Assembly: GCF_900451095.1 (NCBI RefSeq)
Contig: NZ_UGHV01000001.1
Coordinates: 1,116,001-1,180,000 of the forward strand
DNA: 64,000 nucleotides
Direction: 5' to 3'
From: Helicobacter canis
GTDB taxonomy: Bacteria; Campylobacterota; Campylobacteria; Campylobacterales; Helicobacteraceae
The position numbers were made by a program, and so were the translations under genes. The notes under the pieces are model-generated. The model saw nothing but the letters and a program-made list of their open reading frames with translations, did not search any database and was not told where the DNA came from. Shown here one piece after another: positions 27,354 to 38,894 of this stretch. Position 1 is the first letter of the stretch, and each line of letters starts with the position of its first letter.

Positions 27354-28865
27354 GTGGTACAGAAATTAAAAGCAGAGGAAATTAGCTCAATTATTAAGGA
27401 TAAGATCAATAGTTTTGATGTGAGTGTTGATATATCCGAAACAGGCAAGGTTGTTGGCTATGCTGATGGTGTAGCTAAGGTGTATGGATTGAAAAATGTT
27501 ATGTCGTATGAGATGGTTGAATTTGAAACTGGCGATCTTGGACTAGCATCTAATCTAGAAGAGGGAAATGTTGGGGTTGTTATTCTTGGAGGTGGAAATA
27601 ATATCCGCGAGGGGATGTCTGTAAAACGTCTCAAGCGTCTTATGAAAGTGCCTGTGGGAGATAGTGTTGTTGGTCGCGTGATTAATACGGTCGGTGATCC
27701 TATTGATGGCAAAGGTGCTATTGAGTCGAGTGAATTTCGTTTTGTTGAGCAAAAAGCACCTGGGATTATGGATAGAAAGTCTGTTCATGAACCATTGCAG
27801 ACTGGTATCAAAGCGATTGATGCTCTTGTGCCAATCGGTAGGGGGCAAAGAGAGCTTATTATAGGCGATAGACAGACAGGTAAGACAACTGTTGCTATTG
27901 ATACTATCATAAATCAAAAGGGACAGGATGTTATTTGTATTTATGTGGCTATAGGGCAAAAGGAATCAACTGTTGCGCAGGTGGTGCGCAAACTTGAGGA
28001 GCACGGTGCTATGGAATATACCGTTATTGTTAATGCACCTGCTTCTTCTTCTGCAGCTATGCAATACCTTGCTCCCTATACAGGCGTAACTATTGGTGAG
28101 TATTTTAGAGATAATGCACGGCACGCTCTTATTATTTATGATGATTTGAGCAAGCACGCTGTTGCATATCGTGAGATGAGTTTGATTTTGCGCAGACCTC
28201 CTGGTCGTGAAGCATTTCCTGGTGATGTGTTTTATATTCATTCTCGCTTGTTGGAAAGAGCGGCTAAGTTGTCTGATGAAAAAGGGGCTGGCTCACTGAC
28301 AGCTTTACCAATTATTGAGACCCAAGCTGGCGACATTTCGGCATATATTCCTACAAATGTCATTTCTATTACTGATGGGCAAATATTTTTAGAGACAAAT
28401 CTGTTTAATTCTGGGGTGCGCCCTGCTATCAATGTAGGACTTTCTGTTTCTCGTGTTGGTGGTGCTGCGCAAATTAAAGCCACAAAACAAGTTGCTGGAA
28501 CATTGCGTCTTGATTTAGCTCAGTATCGTGAGCTTCAAGCCTTTTCACAGTTTGCTTCGGATCTTGATGAGACAAGCAGAAAGCAATTAGAGCGCGGGCA
28601 AAGAATGGTTGAAGTTCTTAAGCAACCGCCATATTCTCCTTTGGCTATTGAGAAGCAGGTCGTTGTAGTTTTCGCCGGTGCCAAAGGATTCTTAGACGAT
28701 ATTCCAGTGGGTCGAGTTGTGGAGTTTGAGAATGATCTTTACCCCTTTATAGAAGCTAAATATCCTAAGATTTTTGAAGAGATTCGTAGTAAAAAGGCTT
28801 TAGACAAAGAGTTGGAAGCTGTTTTAACGAAGGCTATTGAAGAATATAAGCTTAGTTTCAGCTAA
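27354..28865 (+). CDS. atpA: ATP synthase alpha subunit
   Basis: 503 residues, starting at GTG 27354 after AAGGAG. The nucleotide-binding P-loop GDRQTGKTT lies near residue 170. The conserved arginine block [13 protein letters not shown] follows at about residue 365. The frame is complete, with typical length. Six atp genes follow in order with short gaps, all plus strand. Confidence 0.98.
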   Translation: MVQKLKAEEISSIIKDKINSFDVSVDISETGKVVGYADGVAKVYGLKNVMSYEMVEFETGDLGLASNLEEGNVGVVILGGGNNIREGMSVKRLKRLMKVPVGDSVVGRVINTVGDPIDGKGAIESSEFRFVEQKAPGIMDRKSVHEPLQTGIKAIDALVPIGRGQRELIIGDRQTGKTTVAIDTIINQKGQDVICIYVAIGQKESTVAQVVRKLEEHGAMEYTVIVNAPASSSAAMQYLAPYTGVTIGEYFRDNARHALIIYDDLSKHAVAYREMSLILRRPPGREAFPGDVFYIHSRLLERAAKLSDEKGAGSLTALPIIETQAGDISAYIPTNVISITDGQIFLETNLFNSGVRPAINVGLSVSRVGGAAQIKATKQVAGTLRLDLAQYRELQAFSQFASDLDETSRKQLERGQRMVEVLKQPPYSPLAIEKQVVVVFAGAKGFLDDIPVGRVVEFENDLYPFIEAKYPKIFEEIRSKKALDKELEAVLTKAIEEYKLSFS

Positions 28866-28882
28866 ATAATTTGGAGTAGGAA

Positions 28883-31217
<2,335 letters not shown>

Positions 31218-31228
31218 AGAGAAAAGTG

Positions 31229-31618
31229 ATGAAAAAGCTTGCTGTTAGTATTGTTACTCCCTATGGGGAGATTTTTTCTGGTGAGGTGGATAGCGTAACT
31301 ATGCCTGGAGTGGATGGGGAGTTTGGTGTTTTGCATGGGCATTCCAATCTTCTTTCTTTATTGAAAGCAGGTGTTATTGAGATTTCTCAAGGACAATCTA
31401 GAGATTTAGTTGCCATTGATTGGGGGTATGCTGAAGTAACATCCTCGAAAGTAGATATTATTGCAAATGGCGCAGTTGCAATTGGGGGGCAGAGTGAGAG
31501 TGGGGTGTCAGAAGCTATCGCAAGTGCTAGGGAGTTGCTTGAGAGTGCATCAAACGATAAGGTTGCCATATATTCTGTTGTTTCTAGAATTGAGCACGCC
31601 GCAAAAAGCCGATTCTAA
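31229..31618 (+). CDS. atpC: ATP synthase epsilon subunit
   Basis: The ATG at 31229 is preferred to the GTG one codon earlier. The protein of about 129 residues has the N-terminal beta barrel (KLAVSIVTPYGEIFSGEVDSVTMPG) with the conserved GEFGVLHGHSNLL, then a short helical C-terminus. It regulates F1 activity. The stop overlaps the tolQ start by one base (TAATG). Confidence 0.93.
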   Translation: MKKLAVSIVTPYGEIFSGEVDSVTMPGVDGEFGVLHGHSNLLSLLKAGVIEISQGQSRDLVAIDWGYAEVTSSKVDIIANGAVAIGGQSESGVSEAIASARELLESASNDKVAIYSVVSRIEHAAKSRF

Positions 31619-32175
31619 TGGGTTCTGTTTTTCAGTTTCTTGAAGAGTCAAGCCTAATTACTTTACTTGCATTGTGTTGGCTTTCTGCGTATTGTTTTGC
31701 AACACTTTGGATCTTCTTTTATAAGTATATTAGTCTCGCAAAGATGGTAAAAGATGAGCAGGATTCTTTAGAGGCTATTTTACAAGGAGAACAGAGATTT
31801 CCAAGAGATGCAATTTTTATCAGTGCGGATCATCGCGATGTTTCTCCCAATATTTTTTCTCTGTGGAAGAATAAAGCCATTAAGCATTCTACTACAGGGC
31901 TTGCTTTTTTAAGTATCATTGCTTCTACCTCTCCTTTTATAGGGCTTTTTGGGACTGTTGTTGAGATTTTAGATGCTTTTGGTAGGCTTGGTAATAGTGG
32001 GCAGGTTTCCTTTGATGTTATTGCGCCTGTAATTTCTAAGGCATTAGTTGCTACGGCAGCTGGTATATTAACGGCAATTCCAGCATATACTTTTTTTATG
32101 ATTCTTAAGCGCAAGGTGTATGATTTAGGTGTTTATATTCAAATGCAGATTGATTATCTGTCATCTGCAAAATAA
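31618..32175 (+). CDS. tolQ: TolQ/ExbB-type proton channel protein
   Basis: A 185-residue MotA/TolQ/ExbB family inner-membrane protein with three hydrophobic segments. LAFLSIIASTSPFIGLFGTV is the family hallmark around TM2, and ALVATAAGILTAIPAYTFFMI forms TM3. With TolR it harnesses proton motive force for the TolA-TolB-Pal outer-membrane bridge encoded downstream. ExbB is the close alternative name. The tol context favours TolQ. Confidence 0.88.
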   Translation: MGSVFQFLEESSLITLLALCWLSAYCFATLWIFFYKYISLAKMVKDEQDSLEAILQGEQRFPRDAIFISADHRDVSPNIFSLWKNKAIKHSTTGLAFLSIIASTSPFIGLFGTVVEILDAFGRLGNSGQVSFDVIAPVISKALVATAAGILTAIPAYTFFMILKRKVYDLGVYIQMQIDYLSSAK

Positions 32176-32589
32176 GTGACTTGCTATATGGATGATCAGT
32201 TTTTGTGGGAGGATAAGCCAGAGTTAAACATTACCCCACTTGTGGATATTATGCTTGTTTTACTAGCAATTCTTATGGTTACAACACCCACCATAGTGTA
32301 TCAAGAAGATATTACTCTACCAAAGGGTAGTAAGTCGGCAAAAAAAACTCAAAACAATATGCTCGAAATTCGTATTGACAAGAGAAAAAAAATTTATATT
32401 AAAAACAATACTTATGAATATAAAATGTTTCCAGATAGTTTCAATCTACTAGCAAAACAGTATAGTAAAAAAGACACATCAATTTTTATTCGAGCTGATA
32501 AGGATTTGAGTTATGAGAGTGTGATTTATATTTTAAAAAGTGTCAAAGAAGCAGGATTTAATAAAATTTCTTTGGTGACAAATGGGTGA
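32176..32589 (+). CDS. tolR: TolR/ExbD-type protein
   Basis: A 137-residue protein with one membrane segment containing the proton-carrying aspartate (ELNITPLVDIMLVLLAILMV), then a periplasmic domain. Start codon choice is uncertain: GTG 32176 lies directly after the tolQ stop, and ATG 32188 lies four codons in; neither has a good ribosome-binding site. The end overlaps the next gene by 8 bases. Confidence 0.87.
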   Translation: MTCYMDDQFLWEDKPELNITPLVDIMLVLLAILMVTTPTIVYQEDITLPKGSKSAKKTQNNMLEIRIDKRKKIYIKNNTYEYKMFPDSFNLLAKQYSKKDTSIFIRADKDLSYESVIYILKSVKEAGFNKISLVTNG

Positions 32590-33289
32590 ATGTAAGAAAG
32601 CATTGCTTGTTTGGAGTGGTATAGGTGCATTGTTTTTTTACTGTGTTATTTTTGTTTTATTATTGAAATTTTCTTCTATTTTTACGACGAAATACACATC
32701 TCATATTACTACAACAATGGAGCAGGCTGTAAGCATTGATATTGTTCCAATGGAGATGACTCAAGAAAATAAAAAGGATTCTGGCACGCATCTTGAAGGG
32801 ACTGGTATTAGAGATATTTTTTCAACAATTCCAGATATGATGGCACCCGCCAAAGAAAGTGGGGATAATCGTAGCCAAAAAGCAAAAAACACAAAAGATA
32901 AAGTAGATTCTAGCCGATTGCAGGCTTTGCAAAAACAGCTTGAAAAGCTTAATTCCACTTTTAATGCAATGGACAATAAAGCACTTGATGTGCAATCACA
33001 AAGTATTTCTCCAGAATTTGCAGATGGAGAGTATAATGAATGGTTTGGTAAAATTTATGATATAATCTACCGAAAATGGCAGTCAAGATATTATCAGGAT
33101 GCTGAAGTTAGCGCACTAATTCGTGTAACTAATATAGGTAATTTTAGCTATCGCATTGTAAAGCTCTCGCAATATGATGACTATAATCAAAGTGTGATTG
33201 ATCTTTTGGAATCCTTAAAACAAGAAAAGCTTCCGCCTTATCCAAAGGGTAGGGTTGTTGAGATAAAGGTAAATTTTCGGCTCAAATAA
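32582..33289 (+). CDS. TolA/TonB-like periplasm-spanning protein
   Basis: The 235-residue protein has one N-terminal membrane helix (ALLVWSGIGALFFYCVIFVLLL) and a charged, helical linker (AKNTKDKVDSSRLQALQKQLEKLN). A C-terminal domain with TonB/TolA character follows (YDIIYRKWQSRYYQDAEVSALI, ending in KGRVVEIKVNFRLK). Position between tolR and tolB and this layout make it the TolA equivalent. Sequence similarity to E. coli TolA is not evident by eye. Confidence 0.75.
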   Translation: MGECKKALLVWSGIGALFFYCVIFVLLLKFSSIFTTKYTSHITTTMEQAVSIDIVPMEMTQENKKDSGTHLEGTGIRDIFSTIPDMMAPAKESGDNRSQKAKNTKDKVDSSRLQALQKQLEKLNSTFNAMDNKALDVQSQSISPEFADGEYNEWFGKIYDIIYRKWQSRYYQDAEVSALIRVTNIGNFSYRIVKLSQYDDYNQSVIDLLESLKQEKLPPYPKGRVVEIKVNFRLK

Positions 33290-33298
33290 AGGAGTGTT

Positions 33299-34552
33299 AT
33301 GAGAAGTTTTTTTGGGATTATGGTGCTGATTAGTGGCTTATTTAGTGCTGATGCTACGATTGATATAGTTAAGTCTGGACAGAAAACTCCAAAGGTTGAG
33401 ATTGGTTATGTTGCTAGTGGCGAGTCTTTGTTGGCAAAAAAAATTTATAAAATTTTATTGGGTGATTTGAGTGTCTCTGGGCATTTTGATCCTGTGGATG
33501 GCTCAATATATGCACAAGACACTATAGATTTTGGTGCATATCGGGCAAAAAAAATTGACCTTGTAGGCATAGTTCGAGTTATCAAAGAAAATAAGATTCT
33601 TAAGGTGTCATTGCTTTTTTATGATAATAACTCATCGTCTCTAAAGATCAATAAAACTTACCAACTAACAGATTCTGCTCTTTATCCTTTTGTTGCCCAT
33701 AAGATGGCAATTGATATTAACTCTTATATTAAAGCACCCACAATTGCTTGGATGAATCGCTATGTTGTTTATGCACAATATACAGGTAGCGGACAAGCTA
33801 ATATTGTCCTGGGCGACTATACACTCACATATAATCGCACAATTGTTACAGGAGGCTTAAATATCTTTCCAAAATGGGTAGATTCTACACAAAAAGAAAT
33901 TTATTTTACCAAGTATTTATTGCGTCCAACAATCATAAAATACAACATTCAAACCGGTAGTTCGGAGCAGATTATTGCTAGCGATGGTATGGCTGCGGTA
34001 TCGGATGTTAGTAGAGATGGGCAGAAAATTCTAGTTACCTTAGCACCTAAACATCAATCAGATATTTACCTTTATAATGTTGCAAACAAAGAGCTTACGC
34101 AACTTACTAAGTATTCCGGCATTGATGTATCGGGCTATTTTATTGATAATGAAAGATCTATGGTATTTGTGTCTGATCGATCTGGTTATGCCAATATTTA
34201 TTCCAAGAGACTTGATATTGATGCGCCTGCCGAACAAGTCGTTTATCATGGGCGCAATAATAATTCTATAACTGCCTATGGGGATTATGTAGCCTATTCT
34301 AGCAGGGAAAGCGACAATGAGTTTGGTGCTAATACATTCAATATTTATCTTATTTCAACCAAAACAGATTATATTAGGCGACTAACTGCTATAGGAAATA
34401 ATCAAATGCCAAGATTCTCTAAAGATGGCGGAAGTGTGATGTTCTTAAAGCATACATCTGGGCAAACTGCTTTAGGGGTTATACGGCTTGATTACAACAA
34501 AAGCTATCTATTTCCACTCAATAGGGCTAGTATCCAGTCTTTTGATTGGTAA
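33299..34552 (+). CDS. tolB: Tol-Pal system translocation protein TolB
   Basis: 417 residues with a signal peptide (MRSFFGIMVLISGLFSADA), an N-terminal alpha/beta domain and a C-terminal six-bladed beta-propeller. The blade repeats are recognisable as DVSRDGQKILVTLAPKHQSDIYLYN, VFVSDRSGYANIY and MPRFSKDGGSVMFLK. It is periplasmic and binds Pal and TolA. AAAGGAG precedes the ATG. Confidence 0.93.
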   Translation: MRSFFGIMVLISGLFSADATIDIVKSGQKTPKVEIGYVASGESLLAKKIYKILLGDLSVSGHFDPVDGSIYAQDTIDFGAYRAKKIDLVGIVRVIKENKILKVSLLFYDNNSSSLKINKTYQLTDSALYPFVAHKMAIDINSYIKAPTIAWMNRYVVYAQYTGSGQANIVLGDYTLTYNRTIVTGGLNIFPKWVDSTQKEIYFTKYLLRPTIIKYNIQTGSSEQIIASDGMAAVSDVSRDGQKILVTLAPKHQSDIYLYNVANKELTQLTKYSGIDVSGYFIDNERSMVFVSDRSGYANIYSKRLDIDAPAEQVVYHGRNNNSITAYGDYVAYSSRESDNEFGANTFNIYLISTKTDYIRRLTAIGNNQMPRFSKDGGSVMFLKHTSGQTALGVIRLDYNKSYLFPLNRASIQSFDW

Positions 34553-34589
34553 GTAAATGGAGTAAAAACAAAAAGCAATAAAAGTTTGG

Positions 34590-34595
34590 TATAAT
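34590..34595 (+). promoter_or_regulatory. -10 box of the pal gene
   Basis: TTTGGTATAATC provides an extended -10 (TATAAT) about 33 bases upstream of the pal ATG. This suggests pal can be transcribed independently of the tol operon. Confidence 0.65.
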
Positions 34596-34627
34596 CTAAA
34601 CCCTAAATCTGAAGCAAGGAGTTTGAA

Positions 34628-35116
34628 ATGAAGAAAGCGGTTGTGATTTTTGGAGTGGTTGCAGCACTTTTTATGCTGACTGGGTGTCCAAAAGAGAAGG
34701 TTAATGTCGTTGGGGCTGGAGATGGGGAGATGGTTGGTGGATCTTCAGAATCCACAAGCAGCATTTCATCTAAAGAGACTGGGGATTTGCTGGGCAGTGT
34801 ATATTTTGATTTTGATAAGTTTGTTATTAGACCCGATATGCAATCTGTAGTAGATGAGATTGCAACTCAAGCGCAATCACAAGATTCTATTCAGCTTGTG
34901 ATTGAAGGTAATACTGATGAGTTTGGAACAGATGAATATAATTATGCTCTTGGCACAAAAAGAGCCATAGCTGTGCGTGATGCTCTCGTGGTTAAAGGTA
35001 TGAGTAGGGATAGTATTCGTGTTGTGAGTTTTGGTGAGAGCAAGCCTATTTGTATGGATAAGACAAGAGATTGTTACCAGAAAAATCGTCGCTCCGATGT
35101 AAAAGTATCAAAATAG
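34628..35116 (+). CDS. pal: Peptidoglycan-associated lipoprotein Pal
   Basis: A 162-residue lipoprotein: the signal ends in the lipobox LTGC (cysteine 20). The OmpA-like peptidoglycan-binding domain includes VYFDFDKFVIRPD, VIEGNTDEFGTDEYNYALGTKRA and a C-terminal KNRRSDVKV. It anchors the outer membrane to the wall and binds TolB. It also has its own promoter. Confidence 0.95.
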   Translation: MKKAVVIFGVVAALFMLTGCPKEKVNVVGAGDGEMVGGSSESTSSISSKETGDLLGSVYFDFDKFVIRPDMQSVVDEIATQAQSQDSIQLVIEGNTDEFGTDEYNYALGTKRAIAVRDALVVKGMSRDSIRVVSFGESKPICMDKTRDCYQKNRRSDVKVSK

Positions 35117-35134
35117 TTTATCAAAGCAGAATAA

Positions 35135-36055
35135 GTGAAGTGTGGTAAATTCTCTTATTGCCTTTTGCTTTCTTTGGTGGCTCTGTGGGCTGAGCCATCG
35201 GCTTTTGAGTTGCAGAGTGGCGCAACAAAGAAAGAGTTAAAAACCCTTCAATCTACCAATAAAAATCTTGAAAATTTAGTAATAGATTATAGTGCCAGGA
35301 TTCAAATGCTTGAACAATCTAGAGATGGTATGCAGAGCGTTTTAGATGGGCAGGCGTTACGCATAAAGTCTTTGCTTGATACCATAGGGAAACAGGAAGC
35401 AACAATACAAACTTTGCAGTCAAATCTTGATTATCAGAATGACTTGGTTAGACAACATAACTCAACGATTGAGAATATGCAAAAAACTATAGATCAGCTT
35501 ACCGCTAAACTTAGTGATTTGACCACATTGACAACCAAGCTAAATCAAGATATTTTGAATGAGCTTGGTGTCTTGACAGGGACCAATAATCAAGCGCAGA
35601 AAAAATCAAAATCCCAAACTAGTAATGAAGATGTCAAGTCGGTAAATGCTGGGGGCAGGGGCAGTGATGATTTTACTAAACTTAGCAACAAAGAGATTAT
35701 CGATCAAGCCAGAAAACTATATAGAGAGAAAAATCTCCTAGAATCTAAAAAACGCTATGAGTGGTTGGTGAAGAATAATTATAAAGTTGCATCATCGCTT
35801 TATATGCTTGGCGAGATTGAATATCAGCGCAGTAAGTTTGCAGAAGCGATAAGTTTTTATAAAAAAAGCACTTCGTTAGATGATAAGGCGAGTTATATGC
35901 CTATTCTTTTGTGGCATACAGCGTGGGCTTTTAGGTATTCTAAAGATATGGATAACTACAATAAATTTTTGGATTCTCTTATTCGTTTATATCCAGAATC
36001 TGAACAGGGTAGGAAAGCCAAAGATTTACGACAAAAAAATAAAAACAAAGGATGA
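35135..36055 (+). CDS. cpoB: Tol-Pal accessory protein CpoB/YbgF-like
   Basis: The 306-residue protein starts at GTG 35135 and has a signal peptide (CLLLSLVALWAEPSA). A long coiled coil follows (ARIQMLEQSRDGMQS through TTLTTKLNQDIL), then TPR-like repeats near the C-terminus (LYREKNLLESKKRYEWLVK, ASSLYMLGEIEYQRSKFAEA). The coiled coil plus TPR layout and the place after pal define this family, which couples the Tol system to wall synthesis. Confidence 0.85.
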   Translation: MKCGKFSYCLLLSLVALWAEPSAFELQSGATKKELKTLQSTNKNLENLVIDYSARIQMLEQSRDGMQSVLDGQALRIKSLLDTIGKQEATIQTLQSNLDYQNDLVRQHNSTIENMQKTIDQLTAKLSDLTTLTTKLNQDILNELGVLTGTNNQAQKKSKSQTSNEDVKSVNAGGRGSDDFTKLSNKEIIDQARKLYREKNLLESKKRYEWLVKNNYKVASSLYMLGEIEYQRSKFAEAISFYKKSTSLDDKASYMPILLWHTAWAFRYSKDMDNYNKFLDSLIRLYPESEQGRKAKDLRQKNKNKG

Positions 36056-36058
36056 CAG

Positions 36059-36619
36059 GTGGATTCTACAGAACAAAAGCAAGTTGTGGCGATATTTTAT
36101 GAAGTAAAAGATGCGGATACTCAAGATATTATTGATAGCAATGTAACTTCTCGACCATTGGAGTTTTTGCTTGGTGCTGGGCAGGTGATCAGCGGTCTTG
36201 AGCAGGCTGTATTAGGCGCGAAAAAGGGCGATAAGCTTAATTTATCTATAGCTCCAGAAGATGCCTATGGTGTTTATCAAGCAGATTTTGTGCAAGAGGT
36301 TCCAAAGGATCAGTTTGATGGTATTGTTTTAGAAAAGGGTATGACACTTTTTGGACAAGCAGAAGATGGGCAAACAGTGCAGGTTGTTGTTAAGGATTTT
36401 AATGATAGTAGCGTGATGATTGATTATAACCACCCACTAGCCGGCAAGACTTTGTTGTTTGATGTTGAGATTGTTGATATGCGAGATGCTACTGCCGATG
36501 AGATCTTGCAGGGTTATGTGGGTGGTGGTTGCTGTGGTGGTGGATCTTGTGATACATCACATCACGATCATGGAGATAGTGGTTGCTGTGGTGGCGGTGG
36601 ATCTTGTGGCTGCCACTAG
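36059..36619 (+). CDS. slyD: FKBP-type peptidyl-prolyl isomerase SlyD
   Basis: A 186-residue FKBP domain (SRPLEFLLGAGQVISGLEQAV, then YGVYQADFVQEVPKDQF) with the insert-in-flap region typical of SlyD. The metal-binding tail of about 32 residues is rich in Cys, His and Gly (GGGCCGGGSCDTSHHDHGDS and after). SlyD delivers nickel to hydrogenase/urease maturation and assists folding. The start is a GTG that is itself the first codon of the dispersed motif (GTG GAT TCT A). Confidence 0.92.
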   Translation: MDSTEQKQVVAIFYEVKDADTQDIIDSNVTSRPLEFLLGAGQVISGLEQAVLGAKKGDKLNLSIAPEDAYGVYQADFVQEVPKDQFDGIVLEKGMTLFGQAEDGQTVQVVVKDFNDSSVMIDYNHPLAGKTLLFDVEIVDMRDATADEILQGYVGGGCCGGGSCDTSHHDHGDSGCCGGGGSCGCH

Positions 36620-36629
36620 GGGCTAGTGC

Positions 36630-37148
36630 GTGAGAGAGTTTTTTGCCTGTGTGATTTTTGCTGGGTTTTTTAGTGCTGCCTATGGATATGGTGAGCATAT
36701 TAAGACTCTAGAGGCTTCTTTCACGCAGCATACCAAAAGTCAAGATAGCGTGCTTGTGTATAGCGGTAAATTGTATATTAAGGCTCCAACCAAGGCAAAA
36801 TGGGTGTATGAAGCACCGACTAAGAAAGAGCTCTATGTAGATGGTGATAAAGCGACTATTTATGAGCCATTTTTAGATCAAGCCAGTGTTGGTAAAACAA
36901 AAATTGATTTTCTCGAGATTTTGCGCAAGGCAAAAAAACAGCACGATGATACATATAGCACAGATTTTGATGGCACGCGATATGTGCTCACTTTAGCCAA
37001 TAATCTTCCTAGCAAACTCACCTTTACCGATGAATTTGATAATGCTGTAGAAATTACACTGCATAATGTATATATAAACCGCACAATTAGCGATGATGTA
37101 TTTGTATTTGTGCCTCCGGCTGGGACTGATATTATCCGGCAATATTAA
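36630..37148 (+). CDS. lolA: Outer-membrane lipoprotein carrier LolA
   Basis: 172 residues with a signal peptide (ACVIFAGFFSAAYGYG) and the LolA fold: IKTLEASFTQHTKSQDSVLVYSG, then KAPTKAKWVYEAPTKKELYVDGDKATIYEP. It carries lipoproteins across the periplasm. The start is GTG 36630, 11 bases after slyD. The end overlaps the convergent lptF/G gene by 4 bases. Confidence 0.9.
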   Translation: MREFFACVIFAGFFSAAYGYGEHIKTLEASFTQHTKSQDSVLVYSGKLYIKAPTKAKWVYEAPTKKELYVDGDKATIYEPFLDQASVGKTKIDFLEILRKAKKQHDDTYSTDFDGTRYVLTLANNLPSKLTFTDEFDNAVEITLHNVYINRTISDDVFVFVPPAGTDIIRQY

Positions 37149-38161
37149 TATACTCGTAGCACGAATTTACGATAGAGAAAATAAGATCCTGTCAGCCAGA
37201 CCAATGGCAAGCCAAATATACCATAGAATGGGGCATTTTGACTGAATATGTGCATTGCTATAAAATATCCAGCCACGCTAATTAGTAAATATACATAGCT
37301 AAGATTTTTGTGGAATCTAGGGTTTGCTATGCCAAATAATGGTATGAGAAAAATACTTGCTATGGGAAATAGTGATGTGATTATAGCTTGGGCAAGACGC
37401 CTAGCTTGCGAGCTGCTTCCTTCAAAGGCACTCTTCCAGTATGCCCACAAATCATATGAGCTGAGATTTATTTCATCGATTTTGGTATGCACAAGCATTT
37501 GCCCAAAATCTGCTCGTTCTACTTTGTTTGGTTCGGCAAAGTATGCGCTTCCGTTGCGTAGTAGTAGGGTAAATACACCTTCATTATTAGACATTTCACC
37601 TTCTTTGGCAGTGATAAATACTTCTTGGGATTCTAGGTTACTAGAGAAGAGCACCAACCCTTCATAGTGTCTATCGTGTGCAGTATCCGCATACACAAGC
37701 CAATCACCCAGTTTTTGCCCAAACTCACCAGCTTTAATATTGATATTTACTTCAGCGCGTTTTTGAGCCATAAAATTGCCATAAGCACTTTTAGAGAGTG
37801 GGATCAGCGCGAGAGAGAAAAATAGCAATACAATGCTAGCAAAAATACTAAGCCCAATAAATGGAGCTAGAATCTTGCGCGGTGAAATTCCTAGAGAAAA
37901 AAATACAAGTAACTCATAATCAAACGACAATCTTGATAGCCCCAAAACACAGGCGCAGAAAAAAGTGATAGGAATGATAAAAAATACACCATTTGGTATG
38001 GAATATAAAAAAATCTGTCCTAGATCCCACACATTAAGCTTGATAAATTGTGTAATGGTAGCAAGACCTATGAGCAGCACCACAGAAGCTATAAAGAATA
38101 GCACAATAAAAAATGGTAAAAATATCTGCGCAACTGAATGAAAAAGATAGCGTTGTCTCAT
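37145..38161 (-). CDS. Lipopolysaccharide transport permease LptF/LptG
   Basis: The ATG at 38161 overlaps the upstream stop (ATGA) and gives 338 residues; in-frame starts further up (38167, 38176) are less likely. Three N-terminal and three C-terminal membrane segments enclose a periplasmic jellyroll region (INIKAGEFGQKLGDWLVYADTA), as in the YjgP/YjgQ family. It pulls LPS from the inner membrane with LptB. LptF versus LptG cannot be decided by eye. Confidence 0.85.
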   Translation of the reverse strand: MRQRYLFHSVAQIFLPFFIVLFFIASVVLLIGLATITQFIKLNVWDLGQIFLYSIPNGVFFIIPITFFCACVLGLSRLSFDYELLVFFSLGISPRKILAPFIGLSIFASIVLLFFSLALIPLSKSAYGNFMAQKRAEVNINIKAGEFGQKLGDWLVYADTAHDRHYEGLVLFSSNLESQEVFITAKEGEMSNNEGVFTLLLRNGSAYFAEPNKVERADFGQMLVHTKIDEINLSSYDLWAYWKSAFEGSSSQARRLAQAIITSLFPIASIFLIPLFGIANPRFHKNLSYVYLLISVAGYFIAMHIFSQNAPFYGIFGLPLVWLTGSYFLYRKFVLRVY

Positions 38162-38886
38162 AGCCATAGTCCCCACAATACCCCCACTCCAAGTCCTCCA
38201 ATTATATAGGGGATTAGAGGGATTACAATGTTTGTGTGTTTGGTAAAGATTCTGCTAAAAATACTAACAATACTAGCCAACACACAGCCCCAAAATATGC
38301 TAATCACAGTGGTTTCAAAACCAAAAAGCGCACTAAAACTTGCACAAAAGATAATATCCCCTTCCCCAAGAAGCTGTTTTTGCAAGAACATTATCCCTAG
38401 AATATATACTAAGCTGATAAGTCCAGCACCCAATAGCAAATCATAAATAGTAGATATATCTATGAAAAAGTTGTCTTGCAAGATGTGTGCGAGTATGATG
38501 CTTTTGCTAGCACTTATAAGCAAAAGAGCTAGATTTTGCCAATTTGGCACGGCATAGTAGTAAATATCCCATACGCAAAGAGATAGGCTTAATATCACAA
38601 TCCCAAGTAGCCAAGGTAGCAAAGTAGAGTCTCCGCTGCTACCAATTATGGCACATATAAATGCGCCAATCCCGCTCCATAGATAGCGCGAAGTGTGCTT
38701 GTATTGAGTGGTGTGAGTTTGGTGTGTGGTGTCATTTTGCTCAAGGTGTGGTTTGTGGGGATTGGGGCTAAGTAGCCAAACTCCAGCTGCTCCCACACAA
38801 GCCCCCAAGCAGCATCGCATAGCAGAGAAATTTTGTGTAAAAGATGCTTGCCATACATCATCAAGGGTTATAGTAAAAATCTCCAT
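38158..38886 (-). CDS. Prepilin peptidase / type IV leader peptidase (A24 family)
   Basis: The 242-residue protein has several membrane segments. The two catalytic aspartates occur in WDIYYYAVPNW and in the GxGD motif (KQLLGEGDIIFCASFSALFG), typical of the peptidase A24 fold. It lacks the N-terminal zinc/methylase domain of PilD, so it is the short peptidase-only type. It cleaves leader peptides of type IV pilins or pseudopilins. It overlaps lptF/G by 4 bases. H. pylori is not known to make type IV pili, so a competence or secretion pseudopilus is the likely client. Confidence 0.85.
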   Translation of the reverse strand: MEIFTITLDDVWQASFTQNFSAMRCCLGACVGAAGVWLLSPNPHKPHLEQNDTTHQTHTTQYKHTSRYLWSGIGAFICAIIGSSGDSTLLPWLLGIVILSLSLCVWDIYYYAVPNWQNLALLLISASKSIILAHILQDNFFIDISTIYDLLLGAGLISLVYILGIMFLQKQLLGEGDIIFCASFSALFGFETTVISIFWGCVLASIVSIFSRIFTKHTNIVIPLIPYIIGGLGVGVLWGLWL

Positions 38887-38894
38887 ACCTACCT

